This document shows, piece after piece, positions 1-10,557 of a DNA stretch of 64,000 bases. The first letter of the stretch is position 1. Each line of letters opens with the position of its first letter. The DNA is from Apoderus coryli (Eukaryota; Arthropoda; Insecta; Coleoptera; Attelabidae): the NCBI GenBank assembly GCA_911728435.2, contig OU452205.1:14948260-15012259 (forward strand). Reading direction: 5' to 3'. The position numbers were made by a program, and so were the translations under genes. The notes beneath the pieces were generated by a model. The model was not told where the DNA came from. It worked only from the letters and a program-made list of their open reading frames with translations, and made no database searches.

Positions 1-924
1 TATGTGGACGATGTGTTTGCTGTTTTTGATACAAGTGTTGATACAATTGATAACTTTGTTGCCCAACTTAATAATTGCTTCTCATCTATCAAATTCACTT
101 ATGAATTAGAAAAAGATCGTAGACTTCCATTCCTGGACACACTTGTAATCAAAAACAGTGAAAACAAATTGGAATGTGACATATATAGAAAAAGTACGAA
201 TACATTCAGGTATATAACCAATGACTCTAATCATTGTTTCCAACACAAAATGGCCAGCCTAAATTTTCTTGTACATAGATTAATGAAATTTCCCCTTAAT
301 AAAAACCGTTTCGATACAGAGAAAAACACAATTAAAATGGTGGCTAGAGTTAATGGTTATGATGACAATTTAGTTGATAAATTAATTAGAAAATATAAGT
401 TTAAAAATGCACTTCATAATGCCACAACTTTCCGAGAAAGTCAAGATAGTTCCAAATTTATTTCGATCCCTTATCTTCCAAAATTTACACGCGGTTTAAA
501 TAAGATTTTTAGTGACATTGGCTTTAAAACTGTTTTTCAATCTAGTACACGTCTAGGCAATCTGTTGGGCAATCCAAAAGATAAAGTAGAGATGACGGAA
601 AAATCTGGCATTTATGAAATCAGTTGTAAGGATTGTGACAAAGTTTATATAGGACAAACCAAAAGAAAACTTAATGTTAGATTTAAGGAGCATATTGCTC
701 ATTTAAGATATGGTAGATTAGATAAGTCTAGTGTAGCAGAACATATGTTTGAAAATAATCATAGAGTAGATTCTAGTAACTTAAGATTGTTGAAATCTGT
801 TAGCAATTGGAAATTTTTGGACGCTTATGAAAGTTTGGAAATTATTAAGAATAATTCAAAAGCACTAAACAAAGATAAGGGTCCAATCCCTAATAGTATT
901 TTGTATTCTTTAGTATGTAAGTAA
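1..924 (+). CDS. Penelope-like element: C-terminal RT plus GIY-YIG endonuclease (5' cut by window edge)
   Basis: The frame is open from base 1 to a TAA at 922-924 (307 codons). It begins exactly at YVDD, the catalytic box of a reverse transcriptase, so the fingers/palm part lies outside the window. About residues 202-285 hold a GIY-YIG nuclease: GIY near 203, YIG near 217, an arginine in the following helix, and a glutamate in the AYESLEII stretch. A CxxC just before YIG (SCKDC) and later histidines match the zinc-binding insertion of Penelope nucleases. RT followed by GIY-YIG is diagnostic of endonuclease-bearing Penelope-like elements (family knowledge). Such an enzyme nicks the target and primes reverse transcription there. 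There are no internal stops, so the copy is young or was recently active. It abuts a Gypsy remnant downstream. Confidence 0.93.
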   Translation, partial: YVDDVFAVFDTSVDTIDNFVAQLNNCFSSIKFTYELEKDRRLPFLDTLVIKNSENKLECDIYRKSTNTFRYITNDSNHCFQHKMASLNFLVHRLMKFPLNKNRFDTEKNTIKMVARVNGYDDNLVDKLIRKYKFKNALHNATTFRESQDSSKFISIPYLPKFTRGLNKIFSDIGFKTVFQSSTRLGNLLGNPKDKVEMTEKSGIYEISCKDCDKVYIGQTKRKLNVRFKEHIAHLRYGRLDKSSVAEHMFENNHRVDSSNLRLLKSVSNWKFLDAYESLEIIKNNSKALNKDKGPIPNSILYSLVCK

Positions 925-1150
925 TTAATATATGTTGACGTATGTACCGCCCTCTCATTGGTTGCGCGGCGACCAATCAGAGCGCGTATCTGTGGTATTT
1001 GAATAGTATATAAACTGTAATATATTTAGTAGTAGTTTAGTTTTAATTCTCTCCTGAGGATGCTAACATTGTTAGCGAAACGCGCGTCGAGATTTAAAAA
1101 GAAGTGTTTTGGTGAAGTGGTAAAACGACTGTCAGTTTTCTGTTATGTAC
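925..1150 (+). repeat. Penelope-like element 3' noncoding tail (pLTR-like)
   Basis: This AT-rich noncoding tail follows the Penelope stop codon. It contains a TATA-like stretch (tatataaact near 1009) and a hammerhead-like motif at 1054-1088. The element's 3' boundary is inferred, because recognisable Gypsy coding sequence resumes near 1155 in one open frame. The exact junction is uncertain by some tens of bases. Confidence 0.65.
1048..1093 (+). ncRNA. hammerhead-ribozyme-like motif in Penelope tail
   Basis: Seen directly: core CTGAGGA (1054-1060), a stem-loop GCTAAC-ATT-GTTAGC (1062-1076), then GAAA (1077-1080) and a minimal stem III ACG-CG-CGT followed by C at 1088, the expected cleavage position. 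GAGA after the site can pair with TCTC before the core (stem I). The order CUGANGA / stem II / GAAA / short stem III / UC matches a type I hammerhead. Hammerhead motifs have been reported in Penelope-like elements (established). One unpaired T (1061) separates the core from stem II, so efficient self-cleavage is not assured. Confidence 0.7.
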
Positions 1151-1154
1151 ATCA

Positions 1155-1637
1155 ACAAATTATACTCCTCATGAACGTTTATTTACTTACCAAAGTCGAT
1201 CTACTAGTGGAACTTCTATTCCTTCCTGGATGAAAAATTCTGACAAAGCTTTACTTAAAAAGTTTGTACGTAGAAGTAAATTTGATCCACTTGTTGAAGA
1301 AGTAGAACTCTTAGAAGCAAATCCTGATTACGCCTTAATAAGATACGACAATGGAAGAGAAGGTACAGTTGCCACGAAACATTTGGCGCCACGAGGTGAC
1401 TTACGATTATTGGAAAATGATGTAGAAGACCAAACAACGAATAGTCAACGCGATTGCCAATCTAGTACTCATGAAGAAAGGGAAGAAGAAGCTTCGATAA
1501 CAAACAAGTATAACGTTGAAGAACAACATTCGACCACGAACGATCAGAACGGCAATCAAGAGTTTTTGGATCAAGACCAGCCTTTGCGTAAATCCACGAG
1601 AAATAAAAAGAAATCGGAGTATTTAACGTATTCTTGA
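1155..1637 (+). pseudogene. Ty3/Gypsy polyprotein C-terminal end (5' truncated)
   Basis: An open frame reads YTPHERLFTYQ and SIPSWM before a possible internal ATG at 1230, then KFDPLVEEVELLEANPDYAL and ATKHLAPRGD, and ends in a basic tail (LRKSTRNKKK) with a TGA at 1635-1637. This pattern is the region after the integrase core in insect Gypsy elements, where a chromatin-binding-like module ends the Pol protein. Protease, RT, RNase H and the integrase core are missing on the left, where the Penelope tail begins. The simplest reading is that the Penelope element inserted into, or replaced, the 5' part. A stand-alone host gene is unlikely. Confidence 0.72.
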
Positions 1638-1652
1638 GAAAGCAGCTCCGGG

Positions 1653-1789
1653 TGAATGTTATATATCAATCATATTGTATACTTTCAATTATTGTTGTTA
1701 TATTTGTTAATTCTTCTTTATGTTAAAACTTTCAACTTATATCAAGATATGCGAATTAAAGTCTTATTCTGAAAAGGTCTATTATTACA
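1653..1789 (+). repeat. possible 3' LTR of the Gypsy remnant
   Basis: The segment begins TG 15 bases after the Gypsy stop codon, just behind a short purine-rich run, and ends CA. It contains an ATTAAA-type polyadenylation signal followed by gtcttattctg, as short Gypsy LTRs do. No 5' LTR is present for comparison, so the limits are inferred only from TG..CA ends and position. Confidence 0.4.
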
Positions 1790-2439
1790 CTTATGGTGAT
1801 GCTTATGTTATATAACGAATACTTAGAGGTAGGTAATGAAATTATTATAAGAACGTTACGAAGTTTTGTAAGCTCACCTTTTAGTAACAGTGTTATATTA
1901 CGGTTTACTAAAATTTCTGTAACCTCTGTTGAGTATTGAGGTTATGTCTGATGCGTAAACGTCATGGGCGGGTAATAAAAACGGGTTGCCAAACTTAAAA
2001 TATCATAGTTTCTGTAATTTATGTTACTTTTATTTATATATGAGTGCTTTCGAGGTAGTAAGTTTTATTTCAACACTACTAGTAACTCTAAATAATACTA
2101 TATTACAAGGCAATAAAAATACGTCTCCTCCACACAGATTTGTGGAGGTAACGTATTTTTTTTTTTGCCTAGTTTAACATTGCATTCCACCGAGAGTACT
2201 ATATTACTCAAAAAGGTATATATCATCACTTCAGCCATTTCAAATAAAATAAATAAATCAACGAAACTATTTATAAGTTACACAAGTATATTTGACAAAA
2301 ATAGCTTCGTTTGGAACAATTAATTTTTCATAAAATATTACAATTCAAGTAAAATCAAAACGATTTGTATTTAGGTATAAGGAACCATTCCGAAATTCAA
2401 TCTTATTTTTCATACTTAATCCAAAAATGTGATAAAATA
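1790..2439. other. AT-rich spacer with one hairpin, no gene seen
   Basis: No coding pattern or known element was recognised here, apart from the hairpin at 2108-2170. Confidence 0.5.
2108..2170. repeat. imperfect inverted repeat (hairpin)
   Basis: Arms AGGCAA..AAAAATACGT..CCTCCACA (2108-2134) and TGTGGAGG..ACGTATTTTT..TTGCCT (2141-2170) pair around a 6-nt loop, with a 2-nt internal mismatch and an expanded T run. It looks like a very short fold-back MITE remnant. No target duplication is evident. Confidence 0.6.
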
Positions 2440-5057
2440 TAAGGCATACCAGCACAGGGACCTGATGAGATTCCGAACCTCTTCCTAAGGGAGTGTGCAG
2501 TGTCATTATGCGATCCCCTTTGCTTTATTCTTAATAAGTTATTGTTGCTGAGAGTTCTTCCTCAAATATGGAAACAATCTATTATTGTGCCGGTTTATAA
2601 ATCAGGCGAGCGCATAAATGTTGTGAATTATCGAGCAGTGTGACGATGAGGGTAACGAGACCCACGTCGTTTATACGGATTTCAGTAAAGCATTTGATCT
2701 TGTTGATCATGACATACTTTTGCTTCAGAGATACGGTGTAAGAGGGAACATGCTTAAATGGGTTGGGTCCACTGGCGCCTTGTCGCAGTTTAATGTGGTG
2801 AAGCATAACATAAAATAAAGTCATATACTTAATAGGTAGCTAAAATTAATAGGGATGTCCATACTTCGTCAACTGCATAAAATATATGTTATGTTTATAA
2901 GTAGGTACCTCACCTAAGTATTGTTTTCTTTAAAAAGTGTAATTAGTATCTAGAGTATATTTACCTACTTCATAATTATTATTAAATAAAACACATTTTA
3001 TGAAACTGTCAATCAAATTACTTTTTAGCAAATCATAATACGTCTCATACCAGATATTATTAAAAGCTCTGCTTTTATGCATTTGCCTTTATTTATATTT
3101 ATTTATTTAAATCTGGAACAGGTGTGTCTGTATATTTTTAAAAATATTTTTCTGTTCTTAAAAGGAGTGTTGATTAAAAAAACTTAATTTTAGTTAAAAT
3201 TAAAAAATAAACATCATTTTTCAAAATAACTTCGCTTACCTGATGTCAGCGTAAATATAATTTACGGATGCTGATGTGTAGTACTTCCACTTGCTTCTTC
3301 CATATTAAAGTATGAGATATAATATACTATATTATTAAAAAAACAATATTTTACGGTACCTACCCATTTATTTTTATAAAAATAGGTAGGTACCTACTAA
3401 TTAATAACCGTATATATATTTTTTTTTAATTTTTTCACTACTTTTTTAGATTTTAAAACTTAAATCAAATATGTAAGTAACTAAATAGAAAGACTAATTT
3501 GTATTCAAAGTATCAAAAATCAAAACTTTAAGCTTCCCGAAAAGTAAATCAAAATAATATTAGCACACGTATAGCACAACTGTGACAGCACTAGAAATTT
3601 GCGACTGTGTAATAGAGATAAATATAATCAAAATAATAATCGACATATAGGTACAAAACACTCGCCAAGCGTTGTCATATAACCTTATTTTACATTAAAT
3701 CTCTGCTGCATCTATATGCCTGTCGCACACAGGGAAGAGAGAGAGACCGAAATAAATAATGTTTTACTATTATTACACGAATAAAAAAAGAGGGAAATAC
3801 CTATAGGTATGTAAATTAAGTATGTTAAATAGGTGTATACGATAAAGCCTGCTTCAGATGAAGACGAAATTCAAAATTACAGTTGTATGGTAAGGTAAGT
3901 ATACATTAATTTATAGTTTAAATTTTATATGGAGAAAAATAATTACACAATAAAATAAAATTAAATACTTAAATATCATTAATTTACTGATTATTTAGGA
4001 CAAGTCGCCACTGGTTGGGTCCTATTTGCACGATAGATCGCAGCGTGTTAGGGTTGAGAATTGCTTGTCAGAGGCGTTTTTCACGGGAACTGGTGTTCGT
4101 CAGGGTTCGCATTTGGGACCAATAGTGATTATTATTTTTGTTAACGATATTCATGACAAAATTACTTCGAAATGTTTAATGTTTGCGGATGATCTAAAAA
4201 TATACAGGATTATTGGTAATATCGAAGATTGCCAGAGGTTGCAGCATGATTTGAACGTTCTGGGTCGTTGGTGCATTGCGAATAAATTATTACTAAATGT
4301 TAATAAATGTCATAGTATGATTTTCACGAGAGGTGAGAGTAGATTCCCATTCGCATACACAATCAACGGTTCGGAGCTGACGGGTTTGAATGTTGTCAAG
4401 GATCTGGGTAATATGTACATGATAAGCTGAATTTTCAGGCCCATTATAATGCAGCTTTGTCCAGAGCCAATATGGTGCTGGGATTATTGATGAGGATTAG
4501 TTTTGGGAGTATGGTGCGGTAGTCTGGTCTCCGTATTACGCCAATTTTAAAGAAAGATTCGAGGCAGTTCCGAATAAGTTCATTAGGTTTGTGCGATTCA
4601 TGCTGACTAGGAATGGGATGACCCTGACTGCGACACAATGGTGTTTGGAATTAAGCCCTTTGGAAAATCGTAGAAAATATTTAGGATCTGTCTTTGTTTT
4701 TAAAGTTTTAAATAATTATGTGGACACCCCTGATATTTTGTCACAGTTTCAGCTTTATGTTCCACCACGAATGCTGAGGGGAGCGCCCTTCCTGCATGAG
4801 TCTCATTGCAGGACAAATTATGCCCGAAACCCACCTCTAAATAGAGTTATCAGAGACGCTAATGATATGGCTTAAGGTGTAGAATTTTTCAGATCAGCAC
4901 TGATTATATTTAAAAATAAAATTAAGGAATTAGTTTTAACATATTGATTTACTGTTGTAGTATAGTGGGTGCTTCCTTTACATTAAGTTTGTTGTTTTAT
5001 ATAATGTACACCATTTTTGTAAATTGCGTATTGCGTTGAATAAATAAATAAAAAAAA
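2440..5057 (+). pseudogene. LINE 1: non-LTR retrotransposon RT remnant, split by a hAT-type element
   Basis: The reading frame shows RT motifs in order: GPDEIPNLFLREC, LPQIWKQSIIVPVYKSGE, YTDFSKAFDLVDHDILL, then after the inserted element YLHDRSQRV, TGVRQGSHLGP, the catalytic LMFADDLKIY and LLLNVNKCH. A later fragment (4591-4875) carries the post-RT region (LTATQWCLELSPLENRRKYL). A stop at the RT NYR motif and frameshifts show it is dead. The 3' end is an AATAAATAAATAA-type tail at about 5036-5057. The motif style fits the broad CR1/Jockey group of insect LINEs; the exact clade is not assigned. The 5' part (endonuclease) is missing, as in most truncated LINE copies. Confidence 0.85.
2770..4013. 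mobile_element. hAT-type non-autonomous DNA transposon inserted in LINE 1
   Basis: The element is bounded by imperfect terminal inverted repeats of 16 bp, CACTGGCGCCTTGTCG on the left and CAGTGGCGACTTGTCC reading in from the right. It is flanked on both sides by the 8-bp duplication GTTGGGTC (2762-2769 and 4014-4021). Removing it and one duplication rejoins the LINE reading frame (KWVG then SYLHDR). An 8-bp duplication and CAGTGGCG ends are typical of the hAT superfamily. No transposase reading frame is visible in its 1.24 kb, so it must have depended on an enzyme in trans. Confidence 0.85.
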
Positions 5058-5177
5058 CGTATATAACTTTGATTTTGATATGTAACTTTTTTTCTGTATA
5101 TTTGAAATGATATTAAAAATGTAGCTATAATGGACCTACACTATGTCCCAACAACAAAAATCAAAACATATATTTAG

Positions 5178-5765
5178 TCTTCTCATAAAACACCCTGGCG
5201 GTGGTCGTGACTCATCCTGTATATACCATTTAATAAATTGCGTAATATTATGTTATAGAGAGCTAAAAATAAGCAATAAGTTAGCAGATTGAATTACATC
5301 ATATTATCATATAACTGTCGTGTGCTCTATATTCTTGAATAAAAATATAGTTGCTACATCATTTTAAAGATATCTAAAACTCTCTTAATAATTTCAACCA
5401 ACACATAAGTTAAGTTGCAAACTTCACTAATACATTTTAATGAAAGTTTTACTCTAAAAGATGAAATCTACTACTTCAATATGATTGTATATCTCTTTTC
5501 AGAAAACTTTTGCATATAATTACTTATACCTTTAATAATAATGAAATGAAAAGTTATAAAGCAATTTATTAAAAATTGCAGATATGCATTAGAGATTATT
5601 TGATGCTATAATTATTTTAAGTACGTTATTACTTTTCTGCTTGCATTTTAGCAGGTATAGATATAGAATACTCCACACTTATTAAGTGTCAGTTGAAAGT
5701 TCGCACATACCAACAAAGCGGGGTCACCACGGACGCCAGGGAGTTTTATAGCTAACCTAGACATA
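5178..5765. repeat. MITE-like element with about 30-bp inverted ends
   Basis: The left end ATAAAACACCCTGGCGG (near 5186) and the reverse complement of the right end ATAAAACTCCCTGGCG (near 5752) match, and the match continues through GTGGT..GTGAC on both sides. The interior of about 0.5 kb is AT-rich and has no coding pattern. The superfamily was not determined. Confidence 0.6.
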
Positions 5766-5877
5766 TTTTTGCATTTCTCTAAGGCTTCTAAAAAGAGTGT
5801 CGTATCAAAGTTATGTTCTTTCAATGAAATTTAATTGCATTTTTTTTATTGCGAATGTAAAATAATATAGACTTTTA

Positions 5878-6987
5878 TAAGAATTCCCTGTTACTTAATA
5901 CAGAGTAATGACACACATAGTCAATATCTCCTTTTGTACTGGAAAATTTCCAGAACTGTTGAAAGTAGCAAAAGTTGTTCTTTTGTTAAAGAAGAATGAT
6001 TCGACTGATATTATTAATTATAGGCCGGTATCTTTGACTTCTGTATTCTCGAAAATAATCGAAAACTGTTTTATTGATAGACTGTTGAGATTCTTGAAGG
6101 ATAACTATATGGTATCGAGAATACAGCGTGGGTTTTGCGAAGGCAGATCCACTATTACTGCACTGCATTCCTTGTATGATAGGATTGTTCGCCTTATAGA
6201 GGCAGGTGAATGTCCCACGGCTGTCTTTTGTGATCTGAGTAAAGCGTTCGACTGCATCGATAAACATATATTCTTTATGAGAGATTACAAAAATTAGGTA
6301 TTGCTGATGTACCTCTTGATTGGATAAGATGTATGTGTAATGCATTCGAAAAATGGAATCAGGAAATCAATTGAATCCCTTTGGTTCCGGTCTTGTTTAT
6401 TTTGTATATGAATGAACTGGAGACCGTTATATCTGAAGCAGATTTTGTTCTATACGCGGATGATGCTTCCATAATTATTTCTGAAAAGGACTCTTTGAAT
6501 CTGCAGTCAAAGTGCGATACTGTCATGAGTTCTGTATGTGAATGGTTTAATAAAAGTAATCTTCATTTAAATACGGATAAGACGTTTTGTTTGAGATTTC
6601 GAAATGTCCAAAAAATACGCAATGCGCTACAAATTAAAATAGCTAATGATACAATATCTAATGATGCCGATTGTGTTAAAAATCTAGGGATGTACATTGA
6701 CCCTTTCTTGAAATGGAGTAATGATTGCAATTTTTTAATATCGAAGTTAGGGACGCCATGCTATATATTTAAAAATTTAAAAACTGTTTTAACAATGTCT
6801 CAGATGAGATCATTGTGGAAAGTAGATTGCGGTATGGAGGTTGTTTTTGAGGGTGGGCCACCCTGTCACAGGATGTTTTTATTGCACAGAAACGTATGTT
6901 AAGATGTTGGGTTGGATGGTACACCTTCTACAGTATCATGTAAAAATATTTTTAGAAAATTTAAAATTTTAACTTTGTCGAGATTGT
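5878..6987 (+). pseudogene. LINE 2: non-LTR retrotransposon RT remnant
   Basis: RT motifs are readable with frameshifts: KFPELLKVAKVVLLLKKND, NYRPVSLTSVFSKIIE, RGFCEGRSTITAL, VFCDLSKAFDCIDKHI, LVPVLFILYMNELE, the catalytic LYADDASII, NLHLNTDKT and the late FIAQKRMLRC stretch. The two main frames (5908-6297 and 6381-6902) are separated by a damaged segment at the GxPQGSxLGP motif. It stops where a MITE end (acagggtg) begins at about 6988. It is a different lineage from LINE 1 and LINE 3 by motif wording. The 5' endonuclease and 3' tail are absent. Confidence 0.85.
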
Positions 6988-7289
6988 ACAGGGTGAGCAA
7001 AACTCGATGTCCCAGCTCTGTTATGAGAAAATGAAAAATTATAGAAAAATTCTGAAAATAGGTTCTTAAATTCTTGTACCACATTAGTCTGTATGCAAAA
7101 CTGGACGGAAATCGATCAAGTGGTTTAAAAGTTATGACGAGAAAACTAGTTTTTTACCAGAAATTTAACACTCTGTATCTTTGTTACGAAACATTTCCTA
7201 ACAAAATTTGCTTATAAAAGTCTACTTTTTTCTTGTTGTTCTATCACCTGTCAAAGTTAATGACGTTTAACCTGGACCACCCTGTATAA
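6988..7289. repeat. MITE-like repeat with ACAGGGTG ends
   Basis: It starts acagggtgagcaaaact and ends ggaccaccctgt, giving short inverted ends of the ACAGGGTG type that recur elsewhere in this window (10256, 10731, 17081, 34988). No coding sequence was seen. Such ends are common on Tc1-like-derived insect repeats (inference). Confidence 0.5.
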
Positions 7290-7429
7290 TAATATAATTT
7301 CAATTACAAATAAATAATAAATAAATATTGTATATTTGTCATGTGAGAAATAAAGTATAATAGTAATATTAATGATAATGTCTTGGGTATATTGGTTCAT
7401 TGAAACTAAAAATTGAAATATATCGGTAA

Positions 7430-9005
7430 AGGACATTCATAGCCTGGGTGATCCTGTAATAAAAATCTTAGTACAATTAGCTAACGATATACTTCAAACG
7501 GGTATTTTCCCGGACGTGCTTAAGATTTCTAAAATTAGCCCAATTTTTAAAACAGGTTCTAAAGAGGAAATGGGGAATTATCGGCCGATAAGTGTTGTCA
7601 GTGCTTTTTCCAAAATAATTGAGAAATTATTTAAATCAAGGATTTTATCGTTTGTAAATAAATATAATCAGATCGACGACTATCAATACGGGTTTTTAAA
7701 GATGAGTATGATGAGTATCTAGGGTATACGATGAACTTGTTAAAGGCAAATTAGTGATTGCTGTTTTTGTTGGACCTTTTACTGGATAAGTTGAATAGCA
7801 TGGGCTTTAGGGGTACTTCGTACAAGCTAATACAGTCGTATTTACTTGACAGGTGACATTATGTGTGTGTGGATGGTGTGGTCAGTGAATCATTGCACGC
7901 TGAGTGTGGTGTCCCTCAGGGATCAGTACTTGGTCCCTTATTGTATTCTTTATACGTCCTCAATCTAAGATTAGCCAATTTGGAGGCTAGGTATTATACT
8001 TTTGCGGACGATACGGTTCTGCTTTATAGTGGCGATGATATCTCTGACTTGGAGACTGTGGTAAACCGTGATATTGATAGGTATTTTAGTTGGCTCGTAT
8101 TTAACAAATTAAAAATCAACATCAAAAAATCCAAATATATGTTATTTAGACAAAAAAATAAATTCATTCGCAATCCTTTGCTAATTGTGAATAATACTCC
8201 AATGGAGTTGGTTTCTTCGATAAAGTATTTGGGTTTAATCATAGATGAAAATTTACTGTGGAAACAACATATTGAATATATTGTAAGTAAAATAGGTCCG
8301 ATGATAGGAGCAATATATAGGTGTCGAGATTATTTAACAGAAAAAAGTAAATTGAATATCTATAACGCTTATTTCTTGTCACAATTAAGGTATTTATTGC
8401 CGGTGTGGGGCACATGTAGCAGAGTTGCCTTCCATAAAGTTGAGGTTTTGCAAAATAAAATAGTAAGAATATTGTTTAATTTTGACAGATTGTCCCATAC
8501 AGATCTGATATATCGGTCACCAAATTTATATAAACTTGAGGATATTTACCGTGTCGAGCAATGTAAATTTATTTTTAAAATAATTCACTAAGCACAAAAG
8601 TCAAATGCGCGTCTGCTCTTTTCTCGCGATGTTCACGGTCACATGGCGAGATTCCGTCACATTATATATCAGCAAATGTAAGAACCAATAGGGGTTTGAA
8701 TAGTCCGATAACTCAAGCATATAGTACGTATAACCACTTGCCGGCTGAGGTTAGGTCAGCTGTTTCTCCTGCAATTTTTAATAAATTATTGAAAAGATGT
8801 TTTGGCCCGTGGGGAACTGTACCTTGAGGCCATTTTTCCGCTCTTTTCTTTCTATTTCTATTTAAATTATTAGCACCGTTGATAGGTCTATAAAAAAGCT
8901 GTTCTTGAGACCAGTGTTTACAATCACTGATTAAAGAACTTATATGTATTTGATTATTGTAAATTGTGTGTTAAATAAAGATTAAAACAAAAAATAAATA
9001 AATAA
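7430..9005 (+). pseudogene. LINE 3: non-LTR retrotransposon RT remnant with 3' tail
   Basis: Motifs in order: LANDILQTGIFPDVLKISKI, NYRPISVVSAFSKIIEKLF, QYGF, a damaged or deleted stretch near 7700-7790, then CGVPQGSVLGPLLYSLYV, the catalytic TFADDTVLLY, NKLKINIKKSKYM and IKYLGLIIDENLLW, followed by a 100-residue post-RT region (7863-8591) with no internal stop. The 3' UTR ends in taaataaagattaaaac and an AAATAAATAAATAAA tail near 8970-9005. The C-terminal frame is the best preserved LINE frame in the window, but the 5' half is truncated and frameshifted, so it is inactive. Confidence 0.88.
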
Positions 9006-10182
9006 AAGCACTTTTTTGGTGTCTCCCTAAGGCAACTAATAATTAAAAATATTGAATATTCATAACACAAATAAGAATTTTACATTATAATATGTGTGTT
9101 TTTGTCCAGCTTAAAGTGTGTTGTATTCCTTTTTCTAATCTTGTAATTTTTAATTATTCATTGTATAAATAATAGTTATTTTAGTTGCACCTATATTAAT
9201 ATACAATGTGAACCTGAGGAAGACAAACGATGCTTGTTGTCAACACCAAAGAACGTTTCAAAGAAAATAAACTGTTGCCCTCGAGACAGAAACAACTCTC
9301 TATATTTAAGTGTACCTAAAAGTAATATTTCTGTGCTTTAAGTCATTTAACTCTTTCGTATGGTAAGATTCATGGTGACAAGCTATATTTCCAAATATTT
9401 TTTTTTATTTTAGACATCTGATAGGTATTTTTTGTTTAAATTATTCAATATCTCGAATAAGATTAGGATTTTTTTTATTTTGATCTCTTTTTCACTTTTT
9501 ATGCACGCCTTTGGAAGCAATTTTTTTATGATACATTTCATAGGTTATATTTTATCAAAGCTATAAATAAATAGTCAATATTTCTGTTAGACGTACAAAT
9601 ATCCTGAAGTATTTTTGTACCAAATTTGTTAAAAATCTGTTAAGTGAGTTGTGAGTTATCGTGGATACAGACAGAGAGACATACATACAGACAAACAAAC
9701 ATTATTTTAAAACTGCTTATTTGCGTATATAATGACGAAAAACACGTATTTCCGGTGAAATAAAAACAAAATTCATGAAACTGATAGCCTCCATATTATC
9801 CTTATATGATATGGAGAGTTGAAAATAGGGGAGACATGAAATAAAGTGTTTTTATTTTTAATTTTTAATTTCAATGAGCCATATTGGGGAGGCGATTTTA
9901 TATTTCATAGTATAAGAAAGGTTCTAGCTAATATAAAGTGTTTTGACTAATTTAAATTTTACCTAAATTACCTATTAGGTTATTGAAAAAAAAATTAATT
10001 GTTTCAAAACTATACTAATTTTCACAAAATTGATTCTAGTTCGAAATACTAGACTGTTTAATTTACTTAGCAATGTCTTAATGAAAAATATTTTATACTT
10101 AATTCAAAGTGATTTATTTTAAGTCGATCATGTGAATAATCCAATAATTATTGCTTTTCAGCCTGTATTAGTGTGTCCTATA
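9006..10182. other. AT-rich repeat-derived DNA without a gene
   Basis: No reading frame of note. It includes a degenerate hammerhead-like segment at 9213-9262 (CTGAGGA, a GACAA/TTGTC stem, then aacgtttc instead of the GAAA box in register). A dispersed repeat at about 9395-9795 contains an acagacagagagacatacat-type low-complexity stretch, and a second copy in the other orientation lies at 48812-49735. Confidence 0.55.
9395..9795 (-). repeat. dispersed repeat, copy 1
   Basis: The reverse complement contains ggaggctat..tttcatgaa, then ttatttcaccggaaatacgtgttt, and further on tatccacgataac and tacttcaggatatt. The same landmarks, with insertions and divergence, occur at 48812-49735 on the plus strand. 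No coding sequence and no clear ends, so the class is unknown. Confidence 0.55.
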
Positions 10183-10211
10183 CTACTCCACAATATAATA
10201 TTGTGGAGTAG
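10183..10211. repeat. perfect 14-bp palindrome
   Basis: CTACTCCACAATAT, one A, then its exact reverse complement. It would fold into a tight 14-bp hairpin or cruciform. No neighbouring gene gives it a role. Confidence 0.75.
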
Positions 10212-10255
10212 ACGCCTATTATTTGATATTATTATAACTCCCCGCTATTATAGAT

Positions 10256-10393
10256 TCTATATATATAGGGTATTTCTCGGACACAAACGAGTTTTGGACA
10301 AATGTTTATAGGAACATTTTTCATTATTTTGAGATGCCCTATCACCTCTGTAAATGCATCCCACATATCATGAAACACCCTGTATATATAGTG
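10256..10393. repeat. short MITE with ATACAGGGTGTTTC-type ends
   Basis: The left end atatagggtatttc and the inverted right end atacagggtgtttc match over about 14 bases, around an interior of roughly 110 bp with no coding sequence. Confidence 0.5.
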
Positions 10394-10429
10394 AATGTGT
10401 ACAGGAAAATGAAATAAATCAACATATAA

Positions 10430-10505
10430 AATTACGAGAATTTCGTGACACAAGTGGGATTTGAACCCACATCTCCCTATTGCCGGCCAGGTCTTAAAAA
10501 TCGCG
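10430..10505 (-). repeat. tRNA-derived SINE fragment (minus copy)
   Basis: On the minus strand there is a pol III B-box (GGTTCAAATCCCA, around 10455-10470) preceded by ccggcaatagggagatg, shared with the plus copy 100 bp away. The tRNA-like fold is broken upstream of the anticodon arm (no A box recognisable), so this is not a functional tRNA. Confidence 0.6.
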
Positions 10506-10557
10506 ATGTAAGAAGGACATAGGAAGCAAGGCAGGTACGAATTAATGAAGTTTAACA

